DNA from: Prunus persica
Taxonomy: Eukaryota; Streptophyta; Magnoliopsida; Rosales; Rosaceae
Reading direction: 5' to 3'
Assembly (NCBI RefSeq): GCF_000346465.2
Contig: NC_034011.1
Coordinates: 8,514,040-8,578,039, forward strand
DNA length: 64,000 bases
The first letter of the stretch is position 1. Each line of letters begins with the position of its first letter. The translations under genes and the position numbers were made by a program. Shown here in pieces: positions 32,943-44,716 of the stretch. The notes below the pieces were generated by a model. That model saw only the letters and a list, made by a program, of their open reading frames with translations, made no database searches and was not told where the DNA came from.

Positions 32943-35900
32943 ATGGATAAGTCATGGATGCACTCGGATAGAAGATCGAAGGCATATGAATTTGGGGTGG
33001 AAGCATTTTTGAACTTTGCTGTAGAAAATCTTCTAACTACAACACATATCCGTTGTCCATGTGTTAAATGTGTTAATTTGAAGTTGTTTGGGGTTGGAAT
33101 TATAAGGGATCACTTATACTTTAATGGAATTGACCAAAGCTATAAGAATTGGACATTTCACGGAGAACCTTGGGAAGCAACTACTAATGCTAGTAGAAAT
33201 GTTGAAGAAGATGATGGCCATAGTAGGTACAGTTTTGTGTCTGAAGAAATTGATATGGATGATAATGATTTTGGTGATTTTGGTTCGGATCCGTATGAGT
33301 TTGCCAATGTGATTGGGGATGGAGATCAACCAGTGTACCCTGGTTGTAGAAAGTACACGAAGTTATCGGCATTAGTGAAGTTGTATAATTTGAAGGCAAA
33401 ACATGGGATGAGTGATGTCTGTTTTACAGAATTATTGATACTTCAAGGCGATTTGCTTCCAGAAGGAAATACAATACCAACCTCCATGTATGAGGCTAAA
33501 AAGACTTTGTGTGCATTGGGGCTGAGTTATGAGAAAATGCACGCATGCCCCAATGATTGCATCTTGTATAGGAAGGAGTATGAGGATTCAACTAATTGTC
33601 CTACTTGTGGTATCTCAAGGTGGAAGGAAGGCAAAGATTCAATCTTGAAAGAGGGTGTGCCAGCGAAGGTGGTGTGGTATTTTCCCCCAATTCCAAGGTT
33701 TAAAAGGATGTTTCAATCACATGAGACAGCTAAGAGTTTGACTTGGTGGCATGCTGCTAGAAAATCAATTGACGGTCAGATGTCTCATCCGGCGGATTCC
33801 CCGTCTTGGAAACTTCTTGATGATAAATGGCCTGAGTTTGGTAATGAGCCGAGAAACTTGAGATTGGCTCTTTCATCTGATGGATTCAATCCCCACAGTT
33901 CTCTAAGTAGCAGATATAGTTGTTGGCCGGTTATCTTAGTTACATATAATCTCCCTCCATGGCTGTGCATGAAACGAAAGTTCATGATGTTAACCTTATT
34001 GATTTCCGGTCCTAAACAACCCGGAAATGATATAGACGTCTACTTGGAGCCTTTGATTGATGATTTAAAATCCTTGTGGGTTGGGATTATAGGAGTGTAT
34101 GATGCACATAATGGAGAATACTTTACACTCAGAGCTGCATTAATGTGGACAATTAATGATTTCCCCGCCTATGGAAACTTATCTGGTTGTGTTGTTAAAG
34201 GATATAAAGCTTGTCCAATATGCGGCGATGATACACCTAGTCACAGGTTGAAAAATGGCCACAAAATTTGTTACATTGGGCATAGAAAATGGTTACCAAT
34301 CAATCATCCATATAGGAGGCAACGTGCAGCTTTTAATGGGAAACCTGAATATGGCATACCTCCCGAGCCATTAACCGGAGAAGAAGTGCTGCATATGGTT
34401 GAAAATGGTGACAGAGTTTGTTGGAAGAAGAAATCAATATTCTTTGATCTCGAGTATTGGAAATACCTTCCTGTGAGGCATGCCCTGGATGTTATGCACA
34501 TTGAGAAGAATGTTTGCGATAGTATCATTGGTACATTGCTGGAGATCCCTGGAAAAAATAAAGATGGGATTGCAGCTCGATTAGATTTATTGAACATGGG
34601 GGTCAAAACTGATTTGCAACCCGAGTATGGAGAAAGACGTACTCGTTTGCCTCCTGGGCCTTGGAATTTGTCAAGAGCAGAGAAGAGAGAGGTTTGCAAT
34701 TCTTTCTATGGTATGAAGGTCCCTGAAGGTTATTCTTCAAATATTAAAAATCTTGTATCTTTACAAGATTCAAGACTTCTTGGCCTTAAATCACATGATT
34801 GTCATACCTTAATGCAACAATTGCTCCCTGTGGCAATTCGTTCTGTTTTGGAGAAGCCTGCAAGGTATGCAATAACTCGTTTGTGCTTCTTCTTCAATGC
34901 TATATGTGCAAAGACTGTTGATGTTTCCAAGCTAGATAAGTTGGAAGAAGATGTAGTAGTTACTCTGTGTTTGCTTGAGAAGTACTTTCCCCCTTCATTC
35001 TTTGATATCATGGTTCATCTAGTAGTACATCTTGTCAGAGAAGTTCGTCTATGTGGGCCAGTATATTTTAGGTGGATGTATCTGTTTGAAAGATATATGA
35101 AAGTGCTGAAGGGGTATGTTCAGAATCGTACTCGTCCCGAAGGTTGCATTGTTGAGCGGTATATAGCTGAAGAAGCGGTAGAGTGTTGTACTCAGCATTT
35201 ATCTGATGTTAGTACAGTTGGAGTGCCTTCAAGCCAAAAGATGGGACTTTCAAAGCCATTATCAGGTTGCACAGTGAGCGTAGTTGATCAGGACCTGTTG
35301 AATCAAGCACATCTATATGTCTTGGAGAATACGGAGGAAGTCCTACCTTATATCGAGTACGTATGAGCTTTATTCTTTAAGTTTCCATTTTAAATTATTT
35401 CTTATGTTTATCTTCTATATTTAGGACCGTAATGCTTGAATTTTTCGTGTCATGTAGGCAACATATGATTCACATCAAGACTGCTTATCCAAAATTTAGA
35501 AAGAGAACAAAGTGGCTGCAGGATAAGCACAATAGCACTTTCATTCAATGGCTACGCTTCAAGGTATATATTGTTGAATAACATATTTCTCTTTTAATTT
35601 TCTTCTTATTTATATGTTAGATTGAATTAAGATATGATTAATTTGCAGGTTCAAAGTGAACTTGAGGAAGACAATCATGGCGTATCAGAAAATTTAAGGT
35701 GGCTAGCAGCTGGTCCAAACATGTCAGTGCCATTATATAGGAGCTATCTTATTAAAGGTATTAAATTCAATATCAAGGCACAAGATGATGTGCGGACAAC
35801 TCAAAATAGTGGAGTTTATTTACTTGCACATACCATGCAAGTTGCTAGTGCCAAGGATAAAAACCCAATTCTCTCAAATATGGGTTTCTATGGTGTCATT

Positions 35901-36293
35901 CAAGAAATTTGGGACCTTGACTACCAAAAGTTTACAATCCCAGTCTTTAGGTGTGATTGGATAGATAGTTCTGGTCTTGTAGTCGACGAACTTGGATTTA
36001 CCCTTGTAGATTTGAGTAAAATTGGACATAGGAATGACCAATTTGTTTTGGCTTCTCAAGTCAAACAAATATTTTTTGTTGACGACCCGATGCATCGTGG
36101 TTGGTCGGTAGTGTTATCAATGCCTAGTAGAGAATATAATGATGTTATTGGTGATGAAGTATTAGGTGATGTGATAATTGAGTGTGAGCCATTTACTAGA
36201 GGGATGCCAAATGTTGACACATTTGATGAACTGGTGGGTGAGTTAGGCGGTCAAAATATTCGAGATGGGTGTGAAGATATATGGATTGAATGA
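32943..36293 (+). CDS. TNP2-type CACTA transposase (Transposase_21)
   Basis: Three exons (32943-35356, 35458-35563, 35649-36293) join through a GTACGT donor and ATGTAG, TTGCAG acceptors to about 1054 residues. The N-terminus is the transposase-associated domain ('KAYEFGVEAFLNFA', 'CPCVKCVN'). The Transposase_21 core follows with 'LALSSDGFNPH' (~residue 308), 'GPKQPGNDIDVYLEPLIDDL' and 'HALDVMHIEKNVCDS', holding candidate acidic catalytic residues. Then come a DUF4218-like region (~630-770, 'FPPSFFDIMVHLVVHLVREV') and a DUF4216-like domain in exon 3 ('VFRCDWID'). TNP2/TNPD is the CACTA enzyme that cuts at the TIRs. All exons are open. The ATG at 32943 is the first in frame (GTG precedes it). 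Confidence 0.9.
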
Positions 36294-37890
36294 TGCTTAT
36301 GTAATTGGCAGTGTATGACATTAATTTTGTAATATATTGTAATGTGATTTCTTCACTTTCTACGTTCAAATAAAACACGACGTTATTGTGAATCAGTTAT
36401 TCAGCATATTTACCGACGTCTTAAAGCAACGTAACAATGAAGAACCACGACGCTATTGTGAAGCAATTATTCAGGATATCACGTCGGGGAAGGATTAAGA
36501 ACCGCCATGTAATTCAAAATAACACGACTCCAATCCCATAATACCGACATCTAAAAAACGAGATATATAATCTGAACGTTAAAAAATACGACGTCATCAT
36601 ACATTTTCCACGTCGCAAGTTCTTTTATAAACGAAGAGGAACGAAATGAATTCCGACGGAAATTCATTATAACCGCCGTCTAATAACAATTAAACGACGT
36701 TATTTGTAATACGGCTCTCATCATAATCAACGCCGTCTATATGTTCTGTAATACGGCTCTCATTTATTTGGAACCGACGTTGTTTAGAAGTTCAACGTCG
36801 TCTATATTATTAAGTGCGTCGTGAGTAATGATGATAGATATAAATACAACGTCGACTATATAAATGCCACCGACGTTGTTTCGCATTTCAACGTCAACTG
36901 TATAAATACATACGTCGTAAAAAATGACACTGACAACTATTTCCACGTCATCTTTTTTAGAAAAATCGAAGTGGAAAATTTATTTCACGACGGTTGTTTG
37001 TAAATAAGAGACGTAGTATATTTCAATAACGTCGTCTTCTCATGTATTTAAAGACGTCATATTTTTTCTTGTCGTGTAAATTATATTTAACGGCGTAGTA
37101 TTTTAGTTGTCGTCGTTGTATGTATATCTTGCGGCCTTGTTCTTTTAACATGTGTCATATTTTTCCTTTTTAACGACCGTGATTTGTTTGAGTTGGTCGT
37201 CTATTCTCATCCTCGACTATTTTCTAGAACTTTAGCAGACTAAACACGTCTGTTTTTATTGTTTTCCGACGTTGTTTTATTTAACAACATCTAATATTTA
37301 TCGTCGTTGTTTGTTTCTGAAAATATGACGTAAACATTTTGTAATACGACTCTCATATATTTGTAACCGACGTTGTTTCGTTTTTCAACGTCTACTCAAT
37401 AAATACATACGTCGTAAATAATGACACTGACAACTATTTTCACGTCATCTTTTATCGAAAAATCGAAGTGGAAAATTAATTTTACGACGGCTGTTTTTAT
37501 ATATGCGACGTAGTAGGTATCAATAACGTCGTCTTCTAATGTATTTAAAGACGTCAAATTTTTTATTGTCGTGAAAATGATATTTAACGGCGTCGTTTTT
37601 TTATTTTCGTCGTTGTATGTCTATCTTGCGGCCTTGTTCTCTTAATATGTGTCATATTTTTCCTTTTTAACGACGGTTTTTTTAGAGAGTTGGTCGTCTA
37701 TTCTCATCCTCGTCTGCTTTTTTAGATCTTTTTGCAGTACAAAGACGTCGTTTTGTATTTGTTGATGACGTTGTATATTTTAACAACGACGGTGATTTAG
37801 CGTCGTGGTATATGAGGGAAAAGATGACGGTGGATTCCACGACCATTGAAAAATCGAATACACGACGGTGATTTACCGTCGTCTTTTTGC
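36294..37890. repeat. 3' subterminal motif array of the CACTA element
   Basis: This 1.6-kb stretch is densely packed with CGACG/CGTCG motifs in both orientations. It contains an imperfect tandem duplication: about 36760-37215 and 37345-37700 share blocks such as 'CACTGACAACTATTT', 'AATCGAAGTGGAAAAT' and 'TATCTTGCGGCCTTGTTCT'. There is no coding potential. Confidence 0.85.
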
Positions 37891-37908
37891 TTTTTTGTAG
37901 TAGTGATG

Positions 37909-39069
37909 GATCTCCCTCATGGTATTCATGTAATCTCTAAGGAGGGTGTTGTGTGTAAGCTGCGAAAGTCCTTATATGGATTGAAGCAGTCTACAATAGC
38001 GTGATTTGAGAGATTTGCAGCATCTATGAAGCAATTTGGGTATATGCAGAGTAACTCAAACCATACTTTGTTTCTAAAGCATTATAAATGTACATTGACA
38101 GCTTTAATTATTTATGTTAATGATATGATTGTGACTGGAGATAATCGGGCAGCAATGCAAAATCTTCAAAATATCTGGCTTCCGAGTTTGAGATGAAGTC
38201 ATTGGGTGATTTGAAGTATTCTCTTGGGATTGAAGTTGCCAGATATAAACATGGTATCTTTCTGTCTCAAAGAAAGTATATTTTGGATTTACTTGCAGAG
38301 ACTGGAATGTTGGATTGTAAACCAATTGATACCCCTAGTTAATAGAATCATAAGCTGGGATTGTATTCTAATCAAGTCCCTACAGATAAAGAGCGTTATC
38401 AACGACTTGTGGGAAAATTGAATTATTTAGCTCATACACGTCTTGATATTGCATATGTAGTGAGTATAGTGAGTCAGTTCATGCATTCTCATAGTGAAAA
38501 TCATATGGGTGCTGTGATGCGTATTTTAAGATATCTGAAAGTAACTCCTGGCAAGGGGTTAATGTTTTCCAAGTATGGTCATACAGATGTGGAAGGGTAT
38601 ATGGATGCTGATTGGGCTGGTTCAATCACTAATAGACGTTCTACGTCTGGGTATTTCACATTTGTTAGTGATAATCTTGTTACTTGGAGGAGTAAAAAGA
38701 AAAAAAGTGATGTCTCAGTCTAGTGTTGAAGCTGAGTATCGTGGGATGGCTCAAGGTGTGTGCGAGGTACTATGGTTGAGGAGATTGTTGAGAGATCTTG
38801 GGTTTGCGCCTCAGAAACCTTTAGATTTGTATTGTGATAACAAAGCTGCAATTGCGATTGCTCATAACCCTGTGCAACATGATCATACAAAGCACGTGGA
38901 GGTTGATCGACATTTTATTAAAGAGAAAGTGGATGTTGAGATTGTTTCTTTTCCGATTATATCATCCGAGTATCAACTGGCAGATGTACTTACAAAAGTT
39001 GTGTCAACTATTGTCTTTCTAAACTCGCTTGACAAGTTGGACATGCGTGATATCTTTGCTCCAACTTAA
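37909..39069 (+). pseudogene. Copia RT 3' half and RNase H
   Basis: The frame resumes after the CACTA element with 'DLPHGIHVISKEGVVCKLRK' and 'SLYGLKQS', the RT catalytic motif altered to YVNDM (usually YVDDM, about 38112), then 'YSLGIEVARYKHGIFLSQRK', 'YLAHTRLDIAYVVS' and RNase H with 'YMDADWAGSITNRRSTSGY', 'SSVEAEYRGMAQG' and 'DNKAAIAIAHNPVQHDHTKH'. The loss of an RT catalytic Asp, several stops (for example about 38000 and 38340) and a frameshift near 38700 show it is dead. It stops just before the polypurine tract. Confidence 0.92.
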
Positions 39070-39076
39070 GGGGGAG

Positions 39077-39281
39077 TGTTGGCGAGATCTTAGCTTAATT
39101 AGGAGATTTATTTCCTAGTTTATTAGGACTATATTTCTTTCCTTTTGTACAAATATTATGTAATTAGGATTTTATCTTGTTTCCTAGTTTGACCGCACTA
39201 GGGTTATATCCTTGTATTATAAATACCTCCTTTGGAAGAATGAAATACAACCTGAAAATATTCTACCCATATTGTTTGACA
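39077..39281 (+). repeat. Copia 3' LTR
   Basis: It starts TGTTGGCGAGATC right after the polypurine tract and ends TTTGACA; 39098-39281 matches the 5' LTR. It contains the same TATA-like 'TATAAATACCTC'. Confidence 0.92.
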
Positions 39282-39296
39282 GTCCAACTATATTAA

Positions 39297-39440
39297 AATT
39301 GGTCATGCCAACGGGGTCTAGCCTAGTGTAAAAGGGTCTTGACTTGCTTACCAGTTGTCTTAGGTTCAAACCCCCATGGCACCTTAGTAGTGGGTGTGAG
39401 AAACCTTCCCTCCTTTTGTAGTTTAGACTATCCATTTTGT
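39297..39440 (+). mobile_element. tRNA-derived SINE-like element
   Basis: A pol III box A-like stretch (TAGCCTAGTGTAAAAGGGTC) and a box B-like GGTTCAAACCC lie about 35-40 bp apart, as in tRNAs. The rest does not fold into a tRNA cloverleaf and a non-tRNA tail follows. This is the build of a plant SINE. Ends and target duplication were not resolved. It lies just outside the copia 3' LTR. Confidence 0.6.
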
Positions 39441-41100
39441 TAAATTGCAAGAAGTTCTTAGACGTATCATTGCACTACAAGATATGGAAACAAAAATAGT
39501 TGACAACACAAGGCTTGAAACAAAGTGTGAAATTCAAATTGAAAATGTCAGGTAAAAATGTTAACAAAACATCTATAAATTTTAAAAAATTTACACCTCT
39601 TATTAGAATTTTTATTATTATAAAAGATCTATGTTGATACAAGAGTTAGAAAATTATAGTTCTTTTATGGGGCGACATAGCAAAGACTTTCGATGGAAAA
39701 GCTTTACAGCAGTTAGTGCCACCTACATTTGTAGTTTTTACAAGCCTCAAAGTTAAAGAATTTGTGGGTATACCATTTATTTCTCCTTCTTTCTATTAAC
39801 TATTCTTATTAAGCAAGCAAGATCTCTCTGTCTCTCTCTATTTGAGCAAGTGAATAATGAACCCTAGGAGCTTAATATCTGTTTGGATCTAAAAGGAAAT
39901 ATGATTTAGAGATGATATTCTATACTAATCGACCAGTCTCTTAGCTGGAAGGTAAAGATGGTTGCTTCAATATAAGATCATCCAAACAAAAAAATATAAT
40001 TTAACATTGTATAAAATATGTAGAAACCTACTTACCCTCTTCTTTTTTTTTTTGGGCTAAGAAAACGCAAGAAAAAAAAAACAAAATATTTAATCTTTTT
40101 AAACATTTTACTCTTTTTTTGTGAGTAGGAGTTCACTAATTATGCTTATAAGAGCGTTTAAGATCACCCACTTAATAACATTAGTACTTTTTATCGAATC
40201 ACTTGGGTTTCTGTGGAAACTCGACATAAAGGCTAAAGTTTGAGTCTTTGTTCTATAATTAAGCTGGAATGAAAATTTGGTGCCTTTATTCTTTCTTACA
40301 ATGAAAATTTCATTTCATTATTATTATTTTTTTGTTATTGAAAGGTTTGAGCATGAGGACAATGGTGAAAATCTCTCTCGTAGATAAACAAAAGTTTAGG
40401 GAGAGACAGAGTAGACCTATAACCTCGAACCGAAAGGACTTACGGTGAAAATCTCTCTTCAACCTACCATAAAATTGATAAAAGAGAATAGACAAAAAAA
40501 ACAAAGAATCAAATTCAAAATTAAAAGAAACCGCCAACGACTATATCTATGGCTATTAACTAATTTGGACTTCAGTCTTCATTGAATCATTGAGTGGAGC
40601 TTAAAAATAATAAAATATAAAATATTGAATTGAATAGTTGTTGGGAGTCTTCCTTTCTTAAATCATTTTGGGCTTGGGCTTCATGTTAGAGAGAGAAACA
40701 AATCAAGTAAAGAAATTAAAACCCCCCAAGAGAAGTAATACAAGTTGTGGGCTCGAAGGACTGCAACAAGACAATGAATCATTAATATGGTAGTTGATCA
40801 TGGGGCTTTATCAACATGTTTTTCACCAGGTGCATTTGGTATCTGATCTTCTTGCTAATCTATCTAGGTCATGACAATTCTTCGCCTCATATTTGGTATC
40901 TGATGCTCTTGCTAATCAGGGTCATTTGTAATTTTATTTTGTCTTTTTTTAAGACAAAAATAAAGAAAAGGATAATATTGTAGTAGTAGGTGAAGGGCAG
41001 TGATCTATGCTGCCACGTCAGCCAGTGGTTGGTAAAAAGCCTGCCTTGAAAAAGTATTTCAACCAAATTGGCTTGGCCCCCACCACCACCATCCAGACCC
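39441..41100. other. Intergenic DNA, no gene seen
   Basis: AT-rich sequence without supported coding regions. Small ORFs near 40310-40537 and 40887-41138 have no recognisable domain. Confidence 0.5.
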
Positions 41101-41106
41101 ACTCTC

Positions 41107-41284
41107 ACCAACCCAACCTCATACACACATGTACTCACAATACTTCCTCATCCAATCACCAACCCCAATACTTTTCTCCAAATTTCCATTCTCCCACTTT
41201 TGCCCCCCAAACATTTACATAATCCCATCTCTCTCCCTCCACCAACCTCACCCACCCTTTCCGCCTAATCCCACTTGTATATGA
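41107..41284 (+). promoter_or_regulatory. 4CL promoter with AC elements and TATA box
   Basis: ACCAACC (AC-II/PAL-box type, bound by R2R3-MYB regulators of phenylpropanoid genes) occurs at 41107-41113, 41158-41164 and 41241-41247. A TATA-like TATATGA at 41278-41284 lies about 100 bp before the 4CL ATG. These elements are known from 4CL and PAL promoters; function here is inferred. Confidence 0.6.
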
Positions 41285-41384
41285 ACATCCCCTTCCCAGA
41301 CGCACCAATTAAGCTCAAATCCATTTTTCTTGTCTTCATTTTCTCTTCTCTTTGAAACATCTCGTTTTCATTTTTATTTTTCCA

Positions 41385-44300
41385 ATGGCAATAGAAACAA
41401 CCCCAAACGACATCGTTTACCGCTCCAAACTCCCCGACATCCCCATCCCAAAACACCTCCCTCTCCATTCTTATGTCTTCCAAGACAAGAACCACTTGAG
41501 CTCCAAGCCCTGCATCATCAACGGCACCACCGGTGACATCTATTCGTACTCCGATGTGGAGCTCAAAGCGCGCAGAGTCGCCTCTGGGCTCAACAAGCTC
41601 GGAGTCCAACAGGGCGACGTCATCATGCTCTTGCTCCCCAACTCCCCGGAATTTGTCTTCGCCTTCCTCGGAGCTTCGTTTCGCGGGGCCATGACGACCT
41701 CAGCGAACCCTTTCTTCACTCCCGCGGAGATCCTAAAGCAAGCCAAAGCCTCAAAGGCAAAGCTCATCATCACCTTGGCATGTTACTACGACAAAGTGAA
41801 GGACTTGTCATCATCATCATCGGCCGGTCATGATGATGTTCATGATATTAAGCTCATGTGCGTCGACTCTCCACCTGATCCCAGCTGCTTGCATTTCTCT
41901 GAGCTTCTCCAAGCGGATGAAAACGACATGCCGGAGGTGGACATCGACCCAAACGACGTCGTGGCCTTGCCATACTCGTCCGGGACGACGGGGTTGCCGA
42001 AAGGGGTGATGTTAACCCACAAGGGGCTCGTCACCAGCGTGGCCCAGCAGGTAGATGGGGAGAATCCCAACTTGTATTATAGCAGTGACGACGTCGTTTT
42101 GTGCGTGCTCCCGCTTTTCCATATTTATTCTTTGAACTCGGTGTTGCTTTGTGGGCTAAGAGCTGGAGCTGCCATTTTGATGATGAACAAGTTCGAGATT
42201 GTTTCTCTGTTGGGGTTGATCGAGAAGCACAAAGTTAGTATTGCCCCCATCGTGCCGCCGATCGTGCTGGCGATCGCCAAGTTCCCCGATCTCGACAAGT
42301 ACGACTTGTCGTCGATTCGGGTGCTCAAGTGTGGAGGGGCACCTCTGGGGAAGGAGCTTGAAGATACTGTGAGAGCCAAGTTTCCTAATGTCACACTTGG
42401 TCAGGTATGTACACAATTAATATTTAAGTACTTATCTTTATTTATATTTTTGAAACGACGTCGTTTTATAATTTTAAGTATGCTTTGTAGATTTAGAATC
42501 TAGGACAGCATAATTACGATTAACAAATTTGCTTTTAAAGTCGCTTTCCCTCTTTACCCCTCTGATTTTTGCAAAGATAAGAAAAGTATAAATTATTTGT
42601 GGTGGGTTGCACAGATTTGACTCGTACGTTATGACAGATTAATGTCATGCCAACCACAAATGGGGAACAAATAATTTATCTTAATTTGTAGGGTTACCTT
42701 GTACCACACGTGCGTACATCCTTTGATAGCCGGTGAGTTCTGAATATAAACCAACCAATAAGCATAACATGAGGGAGATTTAATTGCGTTATGAATTTAG
42801 ATTCGTTTACCTACCACTTTGAGTCATTGACATGTTACAAGTTTTAGAATATATAATTTTCTTTGAATAATATTAGGAAATTGCATTTGAATATCATATA
42901 ATGTGACAAGTAATACGTACATGTTATGTTAATTAATAATTTTCTTATTGAATATTGGTTGTATATTTATCGCTACTCGTATATGATACAAAAATGTTAC
43001 TTCCTTACGCTCTTAGAGTATATATAATATATATGTGTGTTTTATATGTTGGTCTACTAAGGAATTGTTGGTGTATTGTTCAAAGGATAGACTTCAGAAT
43101 GTGACACCAAATCTATATTTTACGTTAAATTATTTATAATGATTGATATATAACCCATTTAATAGTATAATCCAAATTAATATCCGTCTGGCCAATACAT
43201 TTTGGTTCTTTTGGGAGACTTTTCAATTTCTAATCATGATGAAGCATCCTTAATTAGTTTAATAATCATTGTTAGGTTGAAATTAATGGGTCCAAAATGA
43301 ATGATATGTGCAGGGATATGGAATGACAGAGGCAGGCCCAGTGTTGACAATGTCATTGGCATTTGCCAAGCAGCCCTTTGGGGTGAAGCCAGGGGGATGT
43401 GGCACTGTCGTCAGAAATGCACAAATCAAGATCGTTGACCCTGAAACTGGAGCTTCTTTGCCACGCAACCAGCCTGGAGAGATTTGCATTAGAGGTGACC
43501 AAATCATGAAAGGTATGCCTTGCCTTCTACTGCTTCATATTTATATATGATTTAAGCAAATGAGTAGTCAAAAATGTTGAATAATACTCCATGTACATGT
43601 CCCAAATATAAATTCCACATCGGTTTTATCATCATCGAATTATTTACAAGTGGTGCTTGAAACAGTCGTTCATACACATTAATATGATTTTTCTTTACCT
43701 GCTTCATGTCACTTAATGTAATAATTTCGAGTGTATTCATGAATTTTAAATTAATGAAAATATAATGAATAATGTGATTAATAAATAAAATTCATAGCTT
43801 TATCCAAAGTTATTTAGGATGTCACAAATATGAGTTAGGTAAGCTAGTTAGGGCAGTGAGTCCGTCCCCTTGTACTCAAGTTCGAGTCCCCCTCATTATT
43901 AATTAATGACTTTGATTGGCTTTCATAAATTAATCTCAGGTTATCTTAATGATCCTGAGTCCACAAGGGCAACCATAGACAAGGAAGGTTGGCTGCATAC
44001 AGGCGATATAGGCTTCATTGATGATGACGAAGAGCTTTTCATTGTTGATCGGTTGAAGGAACTCATCAAATACAAAGGGTTTCAAGTGGCCCCTGCTGAG
44101 CTTGAAGCCTTGCTCGTTACCCATCCTAGTGTTTCTGATGCTGCTGTTGTCCCGTAAGTCATTAATTTATGACGAATAGTGGAATTGAAAGCATGTTTTT
44201 TTTTTTTTTTCCATCTTAAAATTCACGCGCATTTTGTAAAAAAAATTTAAAATTAAATATAACCGGTACATACAATAATTTATTGTTTTGACATTACATA

Positions 44301-44716
44301 TAACATGATTTCAGAATGAAGGATGAGGCAGCTGGAGAGGTTCCGGTTGCATTTGTAGTAAGGTCAAAAAATGCTCAGATCACTGAGGATGAAATCAAGC
44401 AATTTATCTCAAAACAGGTAATTTTTTTTTTCCCTACAGTAATTAATTATTATTATTATTATTTTTTTGTGCGCTAAAAATTGTTCTTTATATCATGGGC
44501 TGCATCAATCTGTTGTTGGATATTATTAGGGCAGGTTGCCTAATTGGCCTGGTTGAGTATCAATTGCCACTAATATTTTTATGTCTTTGTACGCAGGTTG
44601 TATTTTATAAGAGATTAAATCGAGTATTTTTCATCGAAGCCATTCCGAAGTCGCCATCTGGCAAAATCTTGCGGAAGGACTTGAGAGCAAAGCTTGCTAC
44701 TGGGTTTCCAAATTGA
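41385..44716 (+). CDS. 4CL: 4-coumarate:CoA ligase
   Basis: Five exons (41385-42404, 43314-43512, 43940-44153, 44315-44417, 44597-44716) join in phase to 551 residues, a normal 4CL length. The ATG of MAIETT lies 33 bp into the open frame, which otherwise opens with TTG. The ANL-family signatures are intact: box I '[15 protein letters not shown]' (~196-210, AMP binding), 'GYGMTEAGP' at the start of exon 2, box II 'GEICIRG' (~395), the 'GWLHTGDIG' and '[14 protein letters not shown]' hinge, and the C-terminal catalytic Lys in '[14 protein letters not shown]'. The enzyme adenylates p-coumarate and related acids and transfers them to CoA in the cytosol, feeding lignin and flavonoid synthesis. The leader and upstream AC elements fit phenylpropanoid co-regulation. 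No peroxisomal SKL end is present, supporting bona fide 4CL over 4CL-like. Confidence 0.95.
43839..43905 (+). mobile_element. tRNA-like SINE fragment in a 4CL intron
   Basis: 'GGTAAGCTAGTTAGGGCAGT' resembles a degenerate box A region and 'AGTTCGAGTCCCCC' a box B. It lies near the end of the second 4CL intron. It is short and without resolved ends, so this is a weak call. Confidence 0.4.

Larger units (their letters stand above)
24116..37905 (+). mobile_element. CACTA (En/Spm) DNA transposon, 13.8 kb, potentially complete
   Basis: The element starts CACTATTACAAAAAG and ends GCTTTTTTGTAGTAGTG, imperfect TIRs of about 28 bp, flanked by ATG on both sides (24113-24115, 37906-37908), the 3-bp duplication of CACTA elements. 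It carries two plus-strand genes (27186-30729 and 32943-36293), a captured host gene piece (25204-25640) and dense CGTCG/CGACG motifs that usually act as subterminal TNPA-binding sites. It sits within a conserved copia RT motif, so its limits are certain. A 188-base gap (31839-32026) makes the length approximate. Both genes have open spliced frames, so the element could be autonomous or recently so. Confidence 0.95.
20768..39281 (+). mobile_element. Ty1/copia retrotransposon, defective, expanded by nested insertions
   Basis: Near-identical LTR segments of 184 bp (20768-20951 and 39098-39281) flank an internal region in order: primer site, protease remnant, integrase, RT, RNase H, polypurine tract AAGGGGGAG (39069-39076). 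That order (INT before RT) defines copia. Most of gag is absent; stops and frameshifts occur in every domain, and the protease D-S/T-G site reads DIG. A hAT MITE (23152-23701) lies between integrase and RT, and a CACTA element (24116-37905) splits RT. Without these insertions it would be about 4.2 kb. The 3' LTR begins TGTTGG at 39077 and is about 21 bp longer than the 5' copy, whose start is rearranged. No target duplication was found. Confidence 0.9.

Noticed and set aside
24130..37890. Regularly spaced short repeats resembling a CRISPR array
   Set aside because: The units are 6-8 bp, occur in both orientations with irregular spacing, and lie inside a bounded CACTA transposon of a plant; they are transposase-type motifs.
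39297..39400. A functional tRNA gene
   Set aside because: Box A and box B are present but the stems do not pair as a cloverleaf and a tail follows, as in SINEs.
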